Program-made: the position numbers and the translations under genes
Assembly: GCA_963971305.1 (NCBI GenBank)
Contig: OZ020309.1
Coordinates: 10,223,001 to 10,287,000 of the forward strand
Source: Arcuatula senhousia
Taxonomy: Eukaryota > Mollusca > Bivalvia > Mytilida > Mytilidae
Reading direction: 5' to 3'
Length of the DNA: 64,000 nt
The notes under the pieces: model-generated
Database searches by the model: none
Told to the model about the DNA's origin: nothing
The model's input: only the letters and a program-made list of their open reading frames with translations
In this document: one piece after another, positions 13,101 through 24,900 of the stretch
Position numbering within the stretch: position 1 is the stretch's first letter
Layout: each line of letters starts with the position of its first letter

Positions 13101-16100
13101 CTCTGCTGTGAACTCCAATCAAATCTTTAAAGATGTGATTGACAGCCTTGAACTTAGTCAGATCCGCCTGCAATCTAAGAAGGCTTCTCTCTTCCTAAAA
13201 AAAACAAATATATTTAAAGGAACATAAAACATGGTGTTTTGAAAATCTTTCCCCATTTGCCAATATTATATCTAAGGAGCCAAATATGATTTCATGGATC
13301 GAGTTTACTGTGTTAAGAGTTTGTTATTGTAATCCACACCAATAAATTTTCATGTTTATAGATGAAATAATACAGAGAAATTTTTTATTTAAAGATATAA
13401 TATTATATTTTTTGCCTGACATGCCTGATATGAACACTGTTCCTGAAATATAAATTCAAGTGACAAACAATACATCATTCCGTTGAAGACTGAGAAGACA
13501 TTAAAATGCACTACAGTTTCTAAATTTACAATAAGTAAAAATTAAACACATTGTCTTGATTATTATACATGTATTATATTATATACAGGGTTCCCATGCC
13601 ATCCTTGAATTTCATTTCAATGTTCAAAAACCTGGAAAAATCCTTGAATTTTATCAAATATCCTTGGAAAACCCTTGAATTTTGTTATATGCAGATTTGT
13701 TGACCGTTTGATAAAAAAAGGCGGAAAAATTTTGGATGTTTTAAATTTTTGCGGACTATTTTAATCCTTGAAAATGACCTCAATACCCTTGAAAAGTCCT
13801 TGAAAAACCCTTGAATTTTGTGTCCAAAAAATAGTGGGAACCCTGTTTATATTATATTTTTTTAATGAAGGACCTATTATAAACCCTGCATGAGGCACAA
13901 GCCAATTAGTATATATGCAACCTGAAAACTCAAGGACAGAGTTCAAGTTAGTCTTGAATTAGAAGAAATGTGCATCAGGCATAGGTAGATTTATTGTCTG
14001 GAATTTTGTTGTCATTTTAATTTCTACCTATTTTACACATGTTTTATGGTTTTTATTTAAGGCCAAAACATGAAAAAAAACAATTGTGGACCTATAAACA
14101 AGATAAACATGATAAAGGGCTAAAACCCTATACTATCATGACTATATAAGAAGTATCTTACAACTTCAACAATATGTCTACTTTTGTAAAGCTCAATAAG
14201 ATTTATAATGTTAAAACAAACAACATCTTTTTCTATCTGTTTGACCTTCAAACATTTGTATAAGGATTCATCTTCCAACCTTAACCCAATGAAGTCTTGT
14301 AGAGCTAAATGAGCTGAAAGATTGAACAAACAGCAGTTTTTGCAAAAGTTGCATAATAGTCCAAAAACATGAAAAATATTATTTTTAAAGGCTTTATCGG
14401 TAATTTAAACCCTTTTAAGAGTTTTCGTTATATCCATCAAGTGACTTGCATCATTCCATTGAAACTGAACTTTGCTTATGCCAATAATATTTATGTTTTC
14501 TGTTTCATGCATGAAACAAGCATATGTCCAAAAGACATAATCCCCCATCTTGCAACAATGGGGACAGACAGAAAGATGGACAGATGAACAGAACTGAACA
14601 CTATATGCCCCCTTAGTTTTCTAGATGGGGAAAAAAAATAGGTAGCCAGTTAGGCATTATCTTTATTGTTACCAATTTATGACCTTGAGTGAATGGGGAA
14701 GAAATTCTAAGAATGACAGTGCTTATGCAATAATGGCAATAAAAAATGTTGAGGTAAGGAAACAGGAAACATACATATTTTCTTTGGCTCTAAGAAATCT
14801 AAAGGGTTGAGATGTAGTCTGTATGTCTGTTAAATTTCTTTTCTGATATACTAATAGTTTTTTGTTTTAAACTCTGGATCAGTTCATGGCTTACATACAT
14901 GTGGTCCTTTTAAATTTGTTTATAATTAACATTTTCATGTTAGTCTATATTCTTAATTTTATTGTTCTCTACTTGTAATTTGTGCCTTGCTTATAAATTT
15001 TCACACTTTTCTTTTAATTTGTACCACCTACATTAATTTAGTACTTTATCATGATTATATAAGATTATCGGTGTGATAACACAAAAAGTATTTAACACCT
15101 ATATTAAGTGATTCATGTTTATCAATATCTGTACATCTGTTGCTCCAATAAACATGTGATAAATAAAAATCAAATTGCAAAAATGATGTCCTACCTGTTT
15201 TATTAATTAACAACATGGAGATAATTATTTGATAATAAAGTCTTTTTGAACAGAAAGCAGGTAGATAAAGGTGTTGAATTCAAACATATTTAATGGTCTG
15301 ATTGTAATCGGTTTATTTTACTCAAGAACTTTTGACCAGGGTGTATTATAGTTTCACTCAAGTACCATCAACGTATTATGATTAAGGTAAGTTTTTTTTA
15401 TAATTTCTAAGCCGTCATGTCTGTCATCATTATCAAAATATATGTTTCCACAGTATTATTTCTATTAATATCCTAATAATTATTGTTTTTTCTAACTATC
15501 ATTAAAGTTTTCAAAAATCAAACAAGGTTTCAGTAAATGCTAATGAAAAAAAATATATATATGGGTTTTTTTTTCAATATTTGGGGGTGTATGACTCCAT
15601 ATTGGTACTATTTTTATTTATTTTTTTTTATCATATATATAAAATAAATTTATACCCAATAAGTGTAGTTATACATAATTTTCGGTTACACACCACTTAT
15701 CACTGTGATTTTGATAACGTTATTAGAATAACAAAACTTTGATCAGTATGAACTTGTCATTGACGATTTTGCGTTAACGCAGATGGAACTTTTGGAGTCG
15801 TGTTTGTTGGAATGATTCCTGTCAATTTTTAAACTTCAATGATTAAACTAATTATAATATTATTAACCCGAATGTTGCTGAAATCTCAAAAGCTGAAGGA
15901 GGATAATTCTGTTTTTTTTAAAAGGAAGTACTAAAATAAAGAAAACATGTTTGGTCATGGACCACAAAGTAGCTAATATAATGTATAGGATGATAAAAAA
16001 AAAAAAAAAAGACAACAACAACATTTAAATGAAATTAGGTTGATAATACTTAAAATGGTCCATCATAATATAATGCTAAGTCCATTGAAATTTAAAAAAA

Positions 16101-16689
16101 AAAGTTATGGAAATTATCCATTCACAATGATTACGACAAAAAATTCAGTGATGAAAAGGCAAGGAGTTAGGCCATACAAAATTAATGTTTAGCTTCTCAT
16201 GCCATTTCTTTCATAAACAGATTAGGCGGGGATGTCGTTACTTTATATTTTTTTAATAGCCCTTAAAATAGATGAGGCAACTTAATTTTTACATTGTAAA
16301 AACTTTTAAAAAGCGATGAGGCAGTCAGGTAATACTTTCTTTTTATTTCATGAAAAAGCCATGGCAAAGGACATTGAGGCTACCTCATAACCAGATAACA
16401 GATGAAGTAGTGCCCTGAGACGCTAAATATTTTTCATTTGGCATTAGATAAGCTTTTTCTTGGTCAGTCCCCCCCCCCCCAAGTTAATGCAGGCTAGCTG
16501 TCAAACATTTTAACTTTTAACACAATATACCTCTTTCTTCATAACTATTTCCAGTGTCTTCTTTTCTTTTCCTGTCTTGTAAGTTTGCACAAGATATCCT
16601 GTTTTAAAGTCTGATTTTAACTGGAGTCTTCTTTCTTCGTCATAATCAAACCACCAGATGCGAGGACGGTTACTGTTCACTAAAGCCAT
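4154..16689 (-). CDS. Nine-exon gene: coiled-coil and C-terminal Tudor/Agenet-like protein, 368 aa
   Basis: I joined exons 16689-16531, 13194-13044, 10276-10137, 8571-8461, 7964-7758, 7212-7180, 6410-6327, 5320-5185 and 4239-4154. All junctions are GT-AG with matching phase (1107 nt, stop TAG). The start ATG at 16689 sits in a good context (GTGATGG). Residues 1-53 are basic/aromatic (RPRIWWFDYDEERR). Residues 104-150 hold an acidic serine-rich stretch followed by KQKKKTKTK. Residues 188-256 are helical. Residues 257-295 form a short coiled coil (LRQENLALKKENGRL). Residues 314-361 (VGDVVEAKW..NNWFEAKVL..FKVKYTQDG) look like a Tudor/Agenet/chromo-barrel fold with aromatics W324, W329, F330 and Y346. 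Such folds bind methylated lysine or arginine, so a chromatin or RNP role is plausible, but this is inference. I do not recognise the family. The introns are filled with repeats. Confidence 0.72.
8795..9480. repeat. Dispersed intronic repeat
   Basis: This stretch contains the phrase 'ggaagtagatgactg' with related text repeated near 8850 and 9085, and 'ccagatatcagatgcctagct' near 9160 and 9340. Similar text occurs in the opposite orientation at about 29040-29260. It ends with a 12-bp inverted repeat, TTTGTCTTGCCT/AGGCAAGACAAA, at about 9440-9480, which resembles the end of family B. It lies in an intron of the minus-strand gene and has no coding signal. Confidence 0.4.
9552..9581. promoter_or_regulatory. 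Two CRE-type TGACGTCA sites
   Basis: Perfect eight-base TGACGTCA palindromes lie at 9552-9559 and 9574-9581, 22 bp apart, in an intron of the minus-strand gene. This is the consensus for CREB/ATF factors. The setting is repeat-rich, so they may simply belong to a repeat. No function can be shown from sequence. Confidence 0.3.
10380..12020 (+). repeat. Composite repeat block with 'ggcccctaattacataa' units
   Basis: Two copies of an 'aaaagcttcgc..gagc/cacagc..tgatac' module (10385 and 10619) are followed by several units built on 'ttttggccc..taattacataat..ggggaaaaagggg' (about 10840, 10990, 11140 and 11300). Next come 'atcaat.ccatcc' modules and the end text 'catcataccattatacgtc' at about 11628 and 11940. 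The same modules are seen at 3700-3815 and 27126-27320. It lies within an intron and its open frames are repeat-derived. The type of element is unknown. Confidence 0.5.
12217..12398. mobile_element. Short MITE-like repeat with GGGCGGATCCAGG end
   Basis: The left end GGGCGGATCCAGGATT is mirrored imperfectly by the right end CTGAATCCGCGCCTGG. G-rich runs (GGGGGGGCG) lie just inside both ends. The size of about 180 bp and the lack of coding sequence fit a small non-autonomous element in an intron. No target duplication was identified with certainty. Confidence 0.5.
13586..13845. mobile_element. hAT-like MITE with CAGGGTTCCC ends
   Basis: Terminal inverted repeats CAGGGTTCCCA and TGGGAACCCTG bound about 260 bp rich in repeated 'ccttgaa' and 'ccttgaaaa' phrases. 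The flanks (attatata and tttatatt) could be a worn 8-bp target duplication, which would fit a hAT-type origin. A more decayed relative may lie at about 11740-11881. The element lies in the first intron of the minus-strand gene and has no coding capacity. Confidence 0.55.
14150..14395 (-). repeat. Decayed fragment of family A core
   Basis: Read on the minus strand, this matches the tandem core of family A: 'agctcatttagctctacaa', then a 'ccttata' stretch, then 'agaaaaagatgttgtttgtttt' (compare agaaaagctgttgcttgctt at 25073) and 'gagctttacaaaagt'. It carries a 56-codon open stretch with a plausible acceptor and donor, so it can pass for an exon of the Tudor-like gene. However, its phase does not fit the first exon and its sequence is repeat-derived. 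Confidence 0.55.
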
Positions 16690-18986
16690 CACAATTTGGT
16701 CAGATTGAAATAATTTTGAGAGCGAACTTACTAGTACTTGCAAGTTAACGTGAGCGTGTGTATATTAAATTATTTTTTAACCCAAACTAAATTTATACAC
16801 TGAAAATTTAGAATGCTTTTTAGTCCAATATGACAGCGGATCTATTTGAAATAACGAAATATGCAAGTGTCAAAAACTTGTATATCAAGCAAAGTTTTAA
16901 ATGCATTAATAAAAATGCCATGCAGTTATGGTATGAAACGGGGTGGAGCCAGAATCTCTACTTGACCACTGCGAAATCGTTCTATAAATTCCAAATTCAT
17001 GCGCCAATAAATGTCTTTAAAATATATAATTAATGTTCTGGAATCAAACGGAAATAGGGAGGGGTGCCAAAGTATTTTATGACACAGTATATCTAGAAAC
17101 CTTTGTCAATTTCCCAATTAGCAAATTCCGAGATAATAAATCTAATTTAGGTTTTAATTTTCTCAGGCATGACATTAAACTTGTTGTAAATTTTGTGACA
17201 TATAATTTCTATATCAAGTGCTACCCCAAATTTGTTTTACAGCCCCAATTCAAATATATGCTTACTATAAACAATCATATAGTTCTATAATGCATTTATG
17301 TGACTCTTCATGTATTTATAATATATAAAACATGCAGATGACTTGTATGACAACCACTGCAATTACATGGAATATGTTTAAACTAGTCTATTCAATAAAA
17401 ATCCAAATTTGAATGCAAACTTTACCAAATACATATACAGTATTCATATATGCCGAATATTATTCTTTATTAAAACCAATTGCTATTACTAAAATAATTG
17501 CAATATTACCTTTGCTTTATCTGTTTCATCTTCGCTAGCCAAGGGTTACGATCCGCTATCTCTCATCTTCATCTCTGAAGATGAGAGATAGCGGATCGTA
17601 ACCCTTGGCTAGCGAAGATGTATCTGTTTATGTTGTACTATTATGTATTTAGATCTATGTTTGTACCTTTCGGACTGAGAATGGGGTTATAATTGTCTCA
17701 GTTTCGGGTTAAGAACATAAAACAGATATACAACGTTCGTGTAGAGCGAGATATATACGTATCCAGTACTCTGACGTTCATGTTTTTACGTTATTCAACT
17801 TTTAAGTATTTATAGTTTACTGTTTTTTACTAGAAAAAAAACTCATTTTAAACCATTTATCTATATAAATAGTTTTTTCAATTACAAGGGAAATCATATA
17901 TAGCTTTTTTCATTTTCATATGTTTGATAGTAATTATTCAATTGTAAAAACTGAAGACAATGCGATAAGAAAATTATAAAGCTCGTATTCACATCCGGGA
18001 TTCACATGTAAGTAGATATAATAAGATATTTACAATATAACAATATGTCACACAATCTTGACCATTCATTTATTTAAAATTCTAATCATGTTGCGTAATT
18101 ATGAATGGCATCATATTGATTAACAACCACTTGTTTCCTGCCTTGATATGATAAAATTTAAGTAGGGGGTAATGATGAGTGAGGCACGTACTGTGGTGGA
18201 CGATATCAAAAATAAACATGACTCTTCAAAACTTTATATACACAGACCTGCATGTCTTATTGAGTTTTTATCAACTTTCGTAAAACGATATAAAAAGGGA
18301 ATTCGAGGTTCTTTGAATTGAACACTTTACACCCATCAAATAAAAACAAGATACGGAAGTCATGGAAGTACTTTTTGCAGTGTTTTAGTTTTGTCCTTTT
18401 TTGTTTTCTTGTTATGTTATGTTTTTTTTGTTTTTTTTTCCCTGTCAAATAAATTGTCACCCAATAAGTTGGCAACGATTTTCAATAAATCATGAAAAAT
18501 AATCCACATTTTACGATTAAAAAAATTATAAACAGGAAAATAGGGGACGAATAAGCTTATTCGTAAAGCAAATAAATAAATGCAAATAAAATAGAATAAA
18601 AGACAAAATGCGGAAATTGTACGATGTCTATTTTAGTTAATGATAAATTAATTTTAGTTAAAGATTAAGCTCTTATCACATAATACCGATCCGCTGGATC
18701 ACGTAAGGTCCCAGTAAGACCTCTTGTACTCAAAACTTACTTCAAAAATTTCTGCATGGACTTTGTAAATATGATAAAATTTTTGGTGAGGGTCACAAAC
18801 CCATAAACAAATATTCACGTTTGACCTCGGCTAAATTATCTTTTGGTCGGTTCATTTATTTTATATATGCTGTTATTGTTGTAGCAAATATCCAGGGATT
18901 ATTAAATAAAACTGATTTGGACATCCCTGAAATATTTTAAAAGATGAAGAAACCCTTTTTGGTTTTATTTTCATTTTATTTTATAG
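16690..18986. other. Intergenic region between the two head-to-head genes
   Basis: This 2.3-kb interval separates the start codon of the minus-strand Tudor-like gene from the first recognised exon of the plus-strand DUF7869 gene. It presumably holds the promoters of both. No TATA box or known promoter motif is convincing. Short open frames at 16830-17033 and 17033-17290 have no supporting feature. The one clear structure is the inverted repeat at 17527-17620. Confidence 0.4.
17527..17620. repeat. Perfect 45-bp inverted repeat (foldback hairpin)
   Basis: Arms 17527-17571 and 17576-17620 are exact reverse complements around the four-base loop TCTC. The arm begins CATCTTCGCTAGCC and ends CTCATCTTCA. 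The internal words GGTTACG and CGCTATCTCTCA recur in the foldback at 38175-38344, so the two are likely the same family. It lies between two divergent genes. Confidence 0.85.
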
Positions 18987-21900
18987 ATTTATACAGATAG
19001 AGAACAATATGAAAAGAAAAGTCAAACGTTTGCCAATAATTGAGGTCACTTTAGATGATTTGAAGTCAAAAGGTAGGTTTGTTTTTTCGAGAATTATAGT
19101 AAGAGTTCGAGATGAATGTTAAGAAAATACCAAAATGGATTATGTCAGGGAGATTCTGCATGTATACTGCTATGCATTAGATTAAATCGTTCGTGAGCAT
19201 AAAAATACATAATTTTAATCATTTTAAAAATATTTTATCAAAAAGATATTTGATTTGAATGAAATTTTCAACAAATATACATTGTGACTTTATTTCCTGC
19301 GACTTTTTTCTTGTGACCCTTTTTCCTGTGACTTTTCTTCTCTGACTTTTTATCCGTGACCATTTTTTATTGTGACTTTTTTCCTACATTCCATATTTAT
19401 ATACTGATACTTAATCAAGGAATTTGATATAATTCCCCGGTATAGTTATAAGTCTGAGTTTTGACTAACACATTGTGTTCCCGGAAAAGTGTATAGCGGT
19501 TTTATAACGTTTGCATAAATTACTTCCCTTGGTATTACCGCGAAAAGTAAATTCAGGTATGCATGATAACACTACTTATACATGTAACGAGATACCCTGC
19601 ATTAATCATGCTTTATCAGTAGATAAGGCTTAATTCCTGAAAGACCCCCCTCATTAATTATCATAAACTTTCATTTAGCAACCTCTACAGTCCCGTGGTA
19701 TAAATCAGTTATCCCCCACCGGGCATCCGCCCTAAGGGGAATAACTAACACAAACACCCCATGCCCTTTTCTGCAGATTCGGTCTGCAGAATAAACAACA
19801 CTTGTAACTCGGAATCCTGTCGGAGAGTCCCGTATTTACATTTTAACTATAATCTGATTGATTAGTAATTGTAAGAAATTTCACTTGTTGGTGTAATTAT
19901 GAAGAATATGTGCTAGTTTTGGGTTTGTGTGAACACGAGACATACATGTGACGGATCTGTGATGACAAAGCTGGAGATTTTGAATTTTTTGGCTGGAGAT
20001 TGGACAAAAAAACGGGAGATTTTCAACGCTCACTAAAATTGCATTTCAATGTCAATTGAGGGCGCTAGCATGTGCCAAATATACATGGCTTCACTGATTA
20101 ATCTCAAACTGTTTATACAATCATCAGGTCAATTATGGCAATAAACCTTTAATTAACACCTATACCTGTTAATTTAACGTCTACCTAATTGACAAACCCC
20201 TAAAACACCGGAAATGTTTTATGACTGATCAATTAAAGTGTCTATAAAATTAAAATTTTGTCATGTCTTGAAAAAGCGGGAGATTACACAAAAAGTCGGG
20301 AGAACGGGAGATGGACCAAAAAGTCGGGAGATTTCGTCTCCCGGCGGGAGAATCACATGTATGACGAGAAATTTATTATTTGGTCTTTACTTTTATTTTT
20401 AAACTGCAAGTTTGATAAAAGCAGAGTTTTAAAAATTTGTGAAAGGTGTACTTGACTTTTGCGGTGCGTTTGTTATGTTGAACTGAATAAAAATTCAATT
20501 GCTGAAAGTTAATAGATTAATGCCGTTTATTTTGGCGAAAATATTTGAAATTATGTTACTAGACTATCTATCTGAAACTTTTTAGCATCCAGGAGCAAAT
20601 CAAGATATTTATGAAAAAAAGGGGGAGTGCTCTACATAAAGCCTTGTTGTTTAAGATGTTCATGACAGTTTTGCCTGAAATCCATAAGATTTTTTTTTAA
20701 CATTTTGTCTCTAAGCGACATTAAGGGGATCCCGGAACACCCCAGTCATTGTACAATGATTTGGTAGTTTTCTGAACTTTATGACTGACGCTTAAAAAGT
20801 TCTAATCTTTGAGCTCAAATTGCACAATGTTCTGACCATTTTAGAGGCGTCAAACTAATATGTTCTGAAAGCCAAAACTTTCATCTCTCTATTAAATCCA
20901 AAATATCTCTAAAGGTTTGTTATTAAGTTATAAAACTTAAAAGTTTTTAAAACCTCTATTTGCCACTCACATGACTCAACTCTTATGTGTCTTTTAGTTA
21001 ATTTTTCGATGATTTCCTTTCTTTTTTCTGTGCAAAGTTATTGTTCTCAACTTAACTAGTTGGATTAAAGATATTTTTGATTCATATTCCGTTTTAAACA
21101 TATTAATGGTAACTCAGTACACTTTTTATTAAAAACCTAATATTCTTGTATATACACATATATTCTGGTATATAATCCACAAATGTGGTGTCTTGAGTCA
21201 ATGAACACATTTGAACCATTTATTTTTGTTACAAACGAAAGATAAGATAATGTTTTACAAATAGATTTACCATAAAATTTCTAAAAAATTTTGTTGCTGA
21301 AATTTCCGAATTTTAAATTCTAAATTGTTTAAAACACCAGGTTTCTTTCCTTGTAATGCACATGATCGATATCCTCGGTGCTGGATTTGGCTTCCTTGTT
21401 CGAACGTTTTGGTTTTGCGTACTTTTCGTTTTCAACAGTTTGGATTTGACCTACATGTACCAATGTTTTGATTTAAATGCTACTGATGAGAGGTTACTCC
21501 TTGAAATATCGATATATAGCATATCCAAATTAACCCGGTTTATACCTGCATTTGGTATTTGTAATTTTCTATATCAATCAGATTTTTTTAAAATTAAAAT
21601 TATTAGCCGTTAGGAATGAGAATCTACATATTAATTTGATTTGGTCTACTTTTTTTAGAAATAAATCTTGTAGCAGAACTTTACGTTTATCAGAGTCAGT
21701 GATTATAGAATGGCATTCCTATTTCATTCCAGCAAATGCAGGTTATGATTCAGAGTGTTCGAGTGTCTTGACAGAGCAATCTGACACTGAGGATGGAAAT
21801 CAAGGTCCAATCTTTTCCTTACCTTCCTTAAACAGAATCACATATACAAAGTTGGGTAAGTCTGACAATGACAAAAAATTTCTGCTTCAGTTGATGCCCT

Positions 21901-24900
21901 TTGCAATAGGTTGCTGGACATTGTTGAGTAAAATTGTTTTGGGCATGGCATGTAAACAGGGTTGAATTTGAATAAATTTTGTATTTCATTAAACAGCAAA
22001 ATGTTTAAAAGCTGCACACATGATTTTAGGAAGTAGATTTTTAAAGACTTCTCCCAATTACAATCACGGTTGAAAGTTTTACTTTTTGTTTTGTCTTAAC
22101 ATAAAATAACATACATGACACATGTACTGTATAGTTATATTTTTTACTCTGTATCATAGTTTTTAGCTCACCAGCCAAATGTTCCAAAAGGGTCATGATA
22201 CCCTGTTTAATAATTTATAAGCTATTTAACTAATATATTGTTGGTTTAATTTTCAGGCAGAGTAAGACAAAGACAAAGACCTCCAACTCAAGGAAAGAGA
22301 TATAAGATTGAATCAAATTTAGAAAAAATAAAACAAGACATTGCTTCTGGATGTTGCAAAAAAAGATGCATTGGAAAATTTACTATTGTAAATATAAAGA
22401 ATTTGAGACAGGATTTCTATTCGAAGTCATGCAGAAGTCAGAAAGAATTTATTGTCAATCAGTTAAGGTATTTTTGTGTGTTTTTTTTTACTTCTTGTAT
22501 AAATTCCAACAAAACGAAGAGAATACATACACTATAAACTGAATTGAAGTCCTAAAATGTTGATACTTGGTAACATGCATACATGTATGAACATGTATTT
22601 TCATGTTTGTGGACCCTCTCAAATTTCAAGTTCTAGCTACAAGTACTTTTTGTTTGTCCCAAACTTTTTATGAAAAAAAGAAGTAAGCATTAGATGTATT
22701 TGTAATTTACGACCCCACAGGTATAAGTTGGGGAGATATTGTTTTATCCTGTCTGTCCATCCTGCATTTTTTCTGAACTTTCAATCCCACACACTTGTAG
22801 ATATTGAGCTGATTTTTGGTATTTTAGGTAAGGTTTTATTTTGGTCTGTAAAATTTGACCAAAACAATGGCCCTTGGACAGATAATATTATGAACAGTTT
22901 TCTGGACTTTTTTTTTATAATTTGGAGATATTTTTTCCAAATATTGTGGGGGCATCATCTGTGTCTTACAGACACAAATGGCATATATCTACCTGAAGTT
23001 TTATGGTGGAAATGAATAAGTCTATTACTTTAAACATTGTATACTTGGCAGTGAGGGCATTACCTTTTCTAGTTTATGACTTGTTATGAATAAAGAAATT
23101 TGATAAATTTCAAAGGATTGATGTATCTTGATATTTTTACATTCTTAAGTGGTGCCTCATTTCATATGTAGGGACATCTTTTATATTGATTCCATTGTGA
23201 TTTTGGCAAAGAACTATTACAATTTTCTTAGTCGTTAAATGGCAAATTACAATATTATCAAATAAATTGCAGGTCTACATTAGTGAATGATCAACCAAGA
23301 AAGAATATTGCTTTGGCAGTTCAGGGAAATGCTGTTTGTGAAAAGGCTTGGTGTAAAATTCATGGAGTGAAGAAATCAAGGTATGCTTTTATTCTATTGC
23401 ATTTAGATAATGTTTAAATTCCAGGCCCCCGTTTTACTAAAAGACTTACGACCTAAGACATGTCGTAAGTTATATAGAATGTTAAATTAGTACCACCAAA
23501 CTTAGGACTTACAACCTTTAGTAAAACAAGCCCCTAGTGACTAAATACCTGGATACCAACAGATGTAGATGTAACTGTTTCAAACATTTTCAATTAACAT
23601 AAGTTTGTGCGCTCGGGGTTTTTGTCTTTGTGTTTGTTCAATCAATCTGTTTTATCTGTCACATTCCATGTTTATCTTTGCATTAATTTATTTTTAATGA
23701 AGCTTTAAACATTTATGCATGAAATATACACTGCAAACCACCAGAAATTCTCACACATTGAAAGAGTAGGAATAAGAAGTAAATGCAATTGTGGCATCCA
23801 TGTGCAACTTGAGAATTTTTATCAGGTACAGCGATTTTTTTTGTCTAAAAAGAGAGGGCATTCAAATACTTGCCTTTCAATTTTCCATTTTATTTTAAAG
23901 ATATATACATGTGCATGTATAATTTATGAGTATTGCTGCATTGCATTAAAAAAATGAAATTGAAATTATGATTTATTCCAACTATTTCATAGGTATTCAT
24001 TAGTAAAGTCAAAAGTCAAAATTTATGATGAAGCCGTTTATGAAGATCCCCGTAGTGGCCAACTGTACCCAACAAAGAAGTTCTTTGGAGCTCACCGATT
24101 TATTAGTCAGTATGTAGTAGATTTTGGTGATAACCAACCAGATACACCAGATATTCATCTCCCTTCTTGTGTCACTAAAGCCGATGTGTATAAAGACTAT
24201 GTACTTGAATGCCAGGTTTTTGATAGACAGCACCTGAAAATTGGGAGATTTTATGAAATTTGGAAAAGTGATTTTCAGCATGTGAAAATAAGAAAGGTAT
24301 TTTAGCAAGATTTTAGCGTTTTCAGTTGTGAAAAGTGCTTGGCAAATCTAAATATTATCTTTGTCTTGCAATGACATTTATTTTTTATTGAAATACAGTA
24401 ATTTAGGCTTGATAAGCAACTTATAAAACAACATAAAGCAATCCAACACCCTTTTTAGCTCACCTGGACCAAAGGTCCATGTGAGCTATTGCCATCACTT
24501 GGCGTCCGTCGTCGTCGTCGTCGGTCGTCGTCGTCGTCGTCCGTTAACAATTTTTCAAAAATCTTCTCCTCTGAAACTACTGAACAGAATTCAATGAAAC
24601 TTAGTATGATTGATCCTTAGGGTGTCCTGCACCAAACTTGTGTTTGGATTTTTGATCGGTCAAAAAACATGGCCACTTTTACTAAAAATAGACCAGGGGG
24701 GTCAGACTACTGTTTTTGGCTTGTAAATCAAAAAGTTTAAGAGATAGATGAAATCTGATGCCACATTACTGCTTCAGCATCAAAAGCTCTACAAAAGTCT
24801 CCCATTGAGTCGAAGTTGTCAGATGACCCCTTATAGGAGTTACGGCCCTTTAAAGGTGAAAAATAGCATTTTTTCATGTTTCTGGCTACTAGAATGAAAA

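Noticed and set aside
14120..14329. Minus-strand open frame with donor, candidate second exon of the Tudor-like gene
   Set aside because: The phase does not fit the first exon (phase 0 donor against phase 1 acceptor), and the sequence follows family A core units. Joining exon 1 straight to 13194 keeps the frame.
16830..17290. Two consecutive plus-strand open frames (68 and 85 codons)
   Set aside because: The frames are short and AT-rich, with no splice partner, no domain and no recognisable composition. They are treated as chance.
21356..21965. Long plus-strand frames around exon 2 of the DUF7869 gene
   Set aside because: Only 21733-21855 fits splice sites and phase. The rest is read-through into introns.
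23715..23957. Open frame in intron 4 of the DUF7869 gene (reads RSKCNCGIHVQLENFY)
   Set aside because: No acceptor of the required phase with a pyrimidine tract was found, and exon 4 joins exon 5 perfectly without it.
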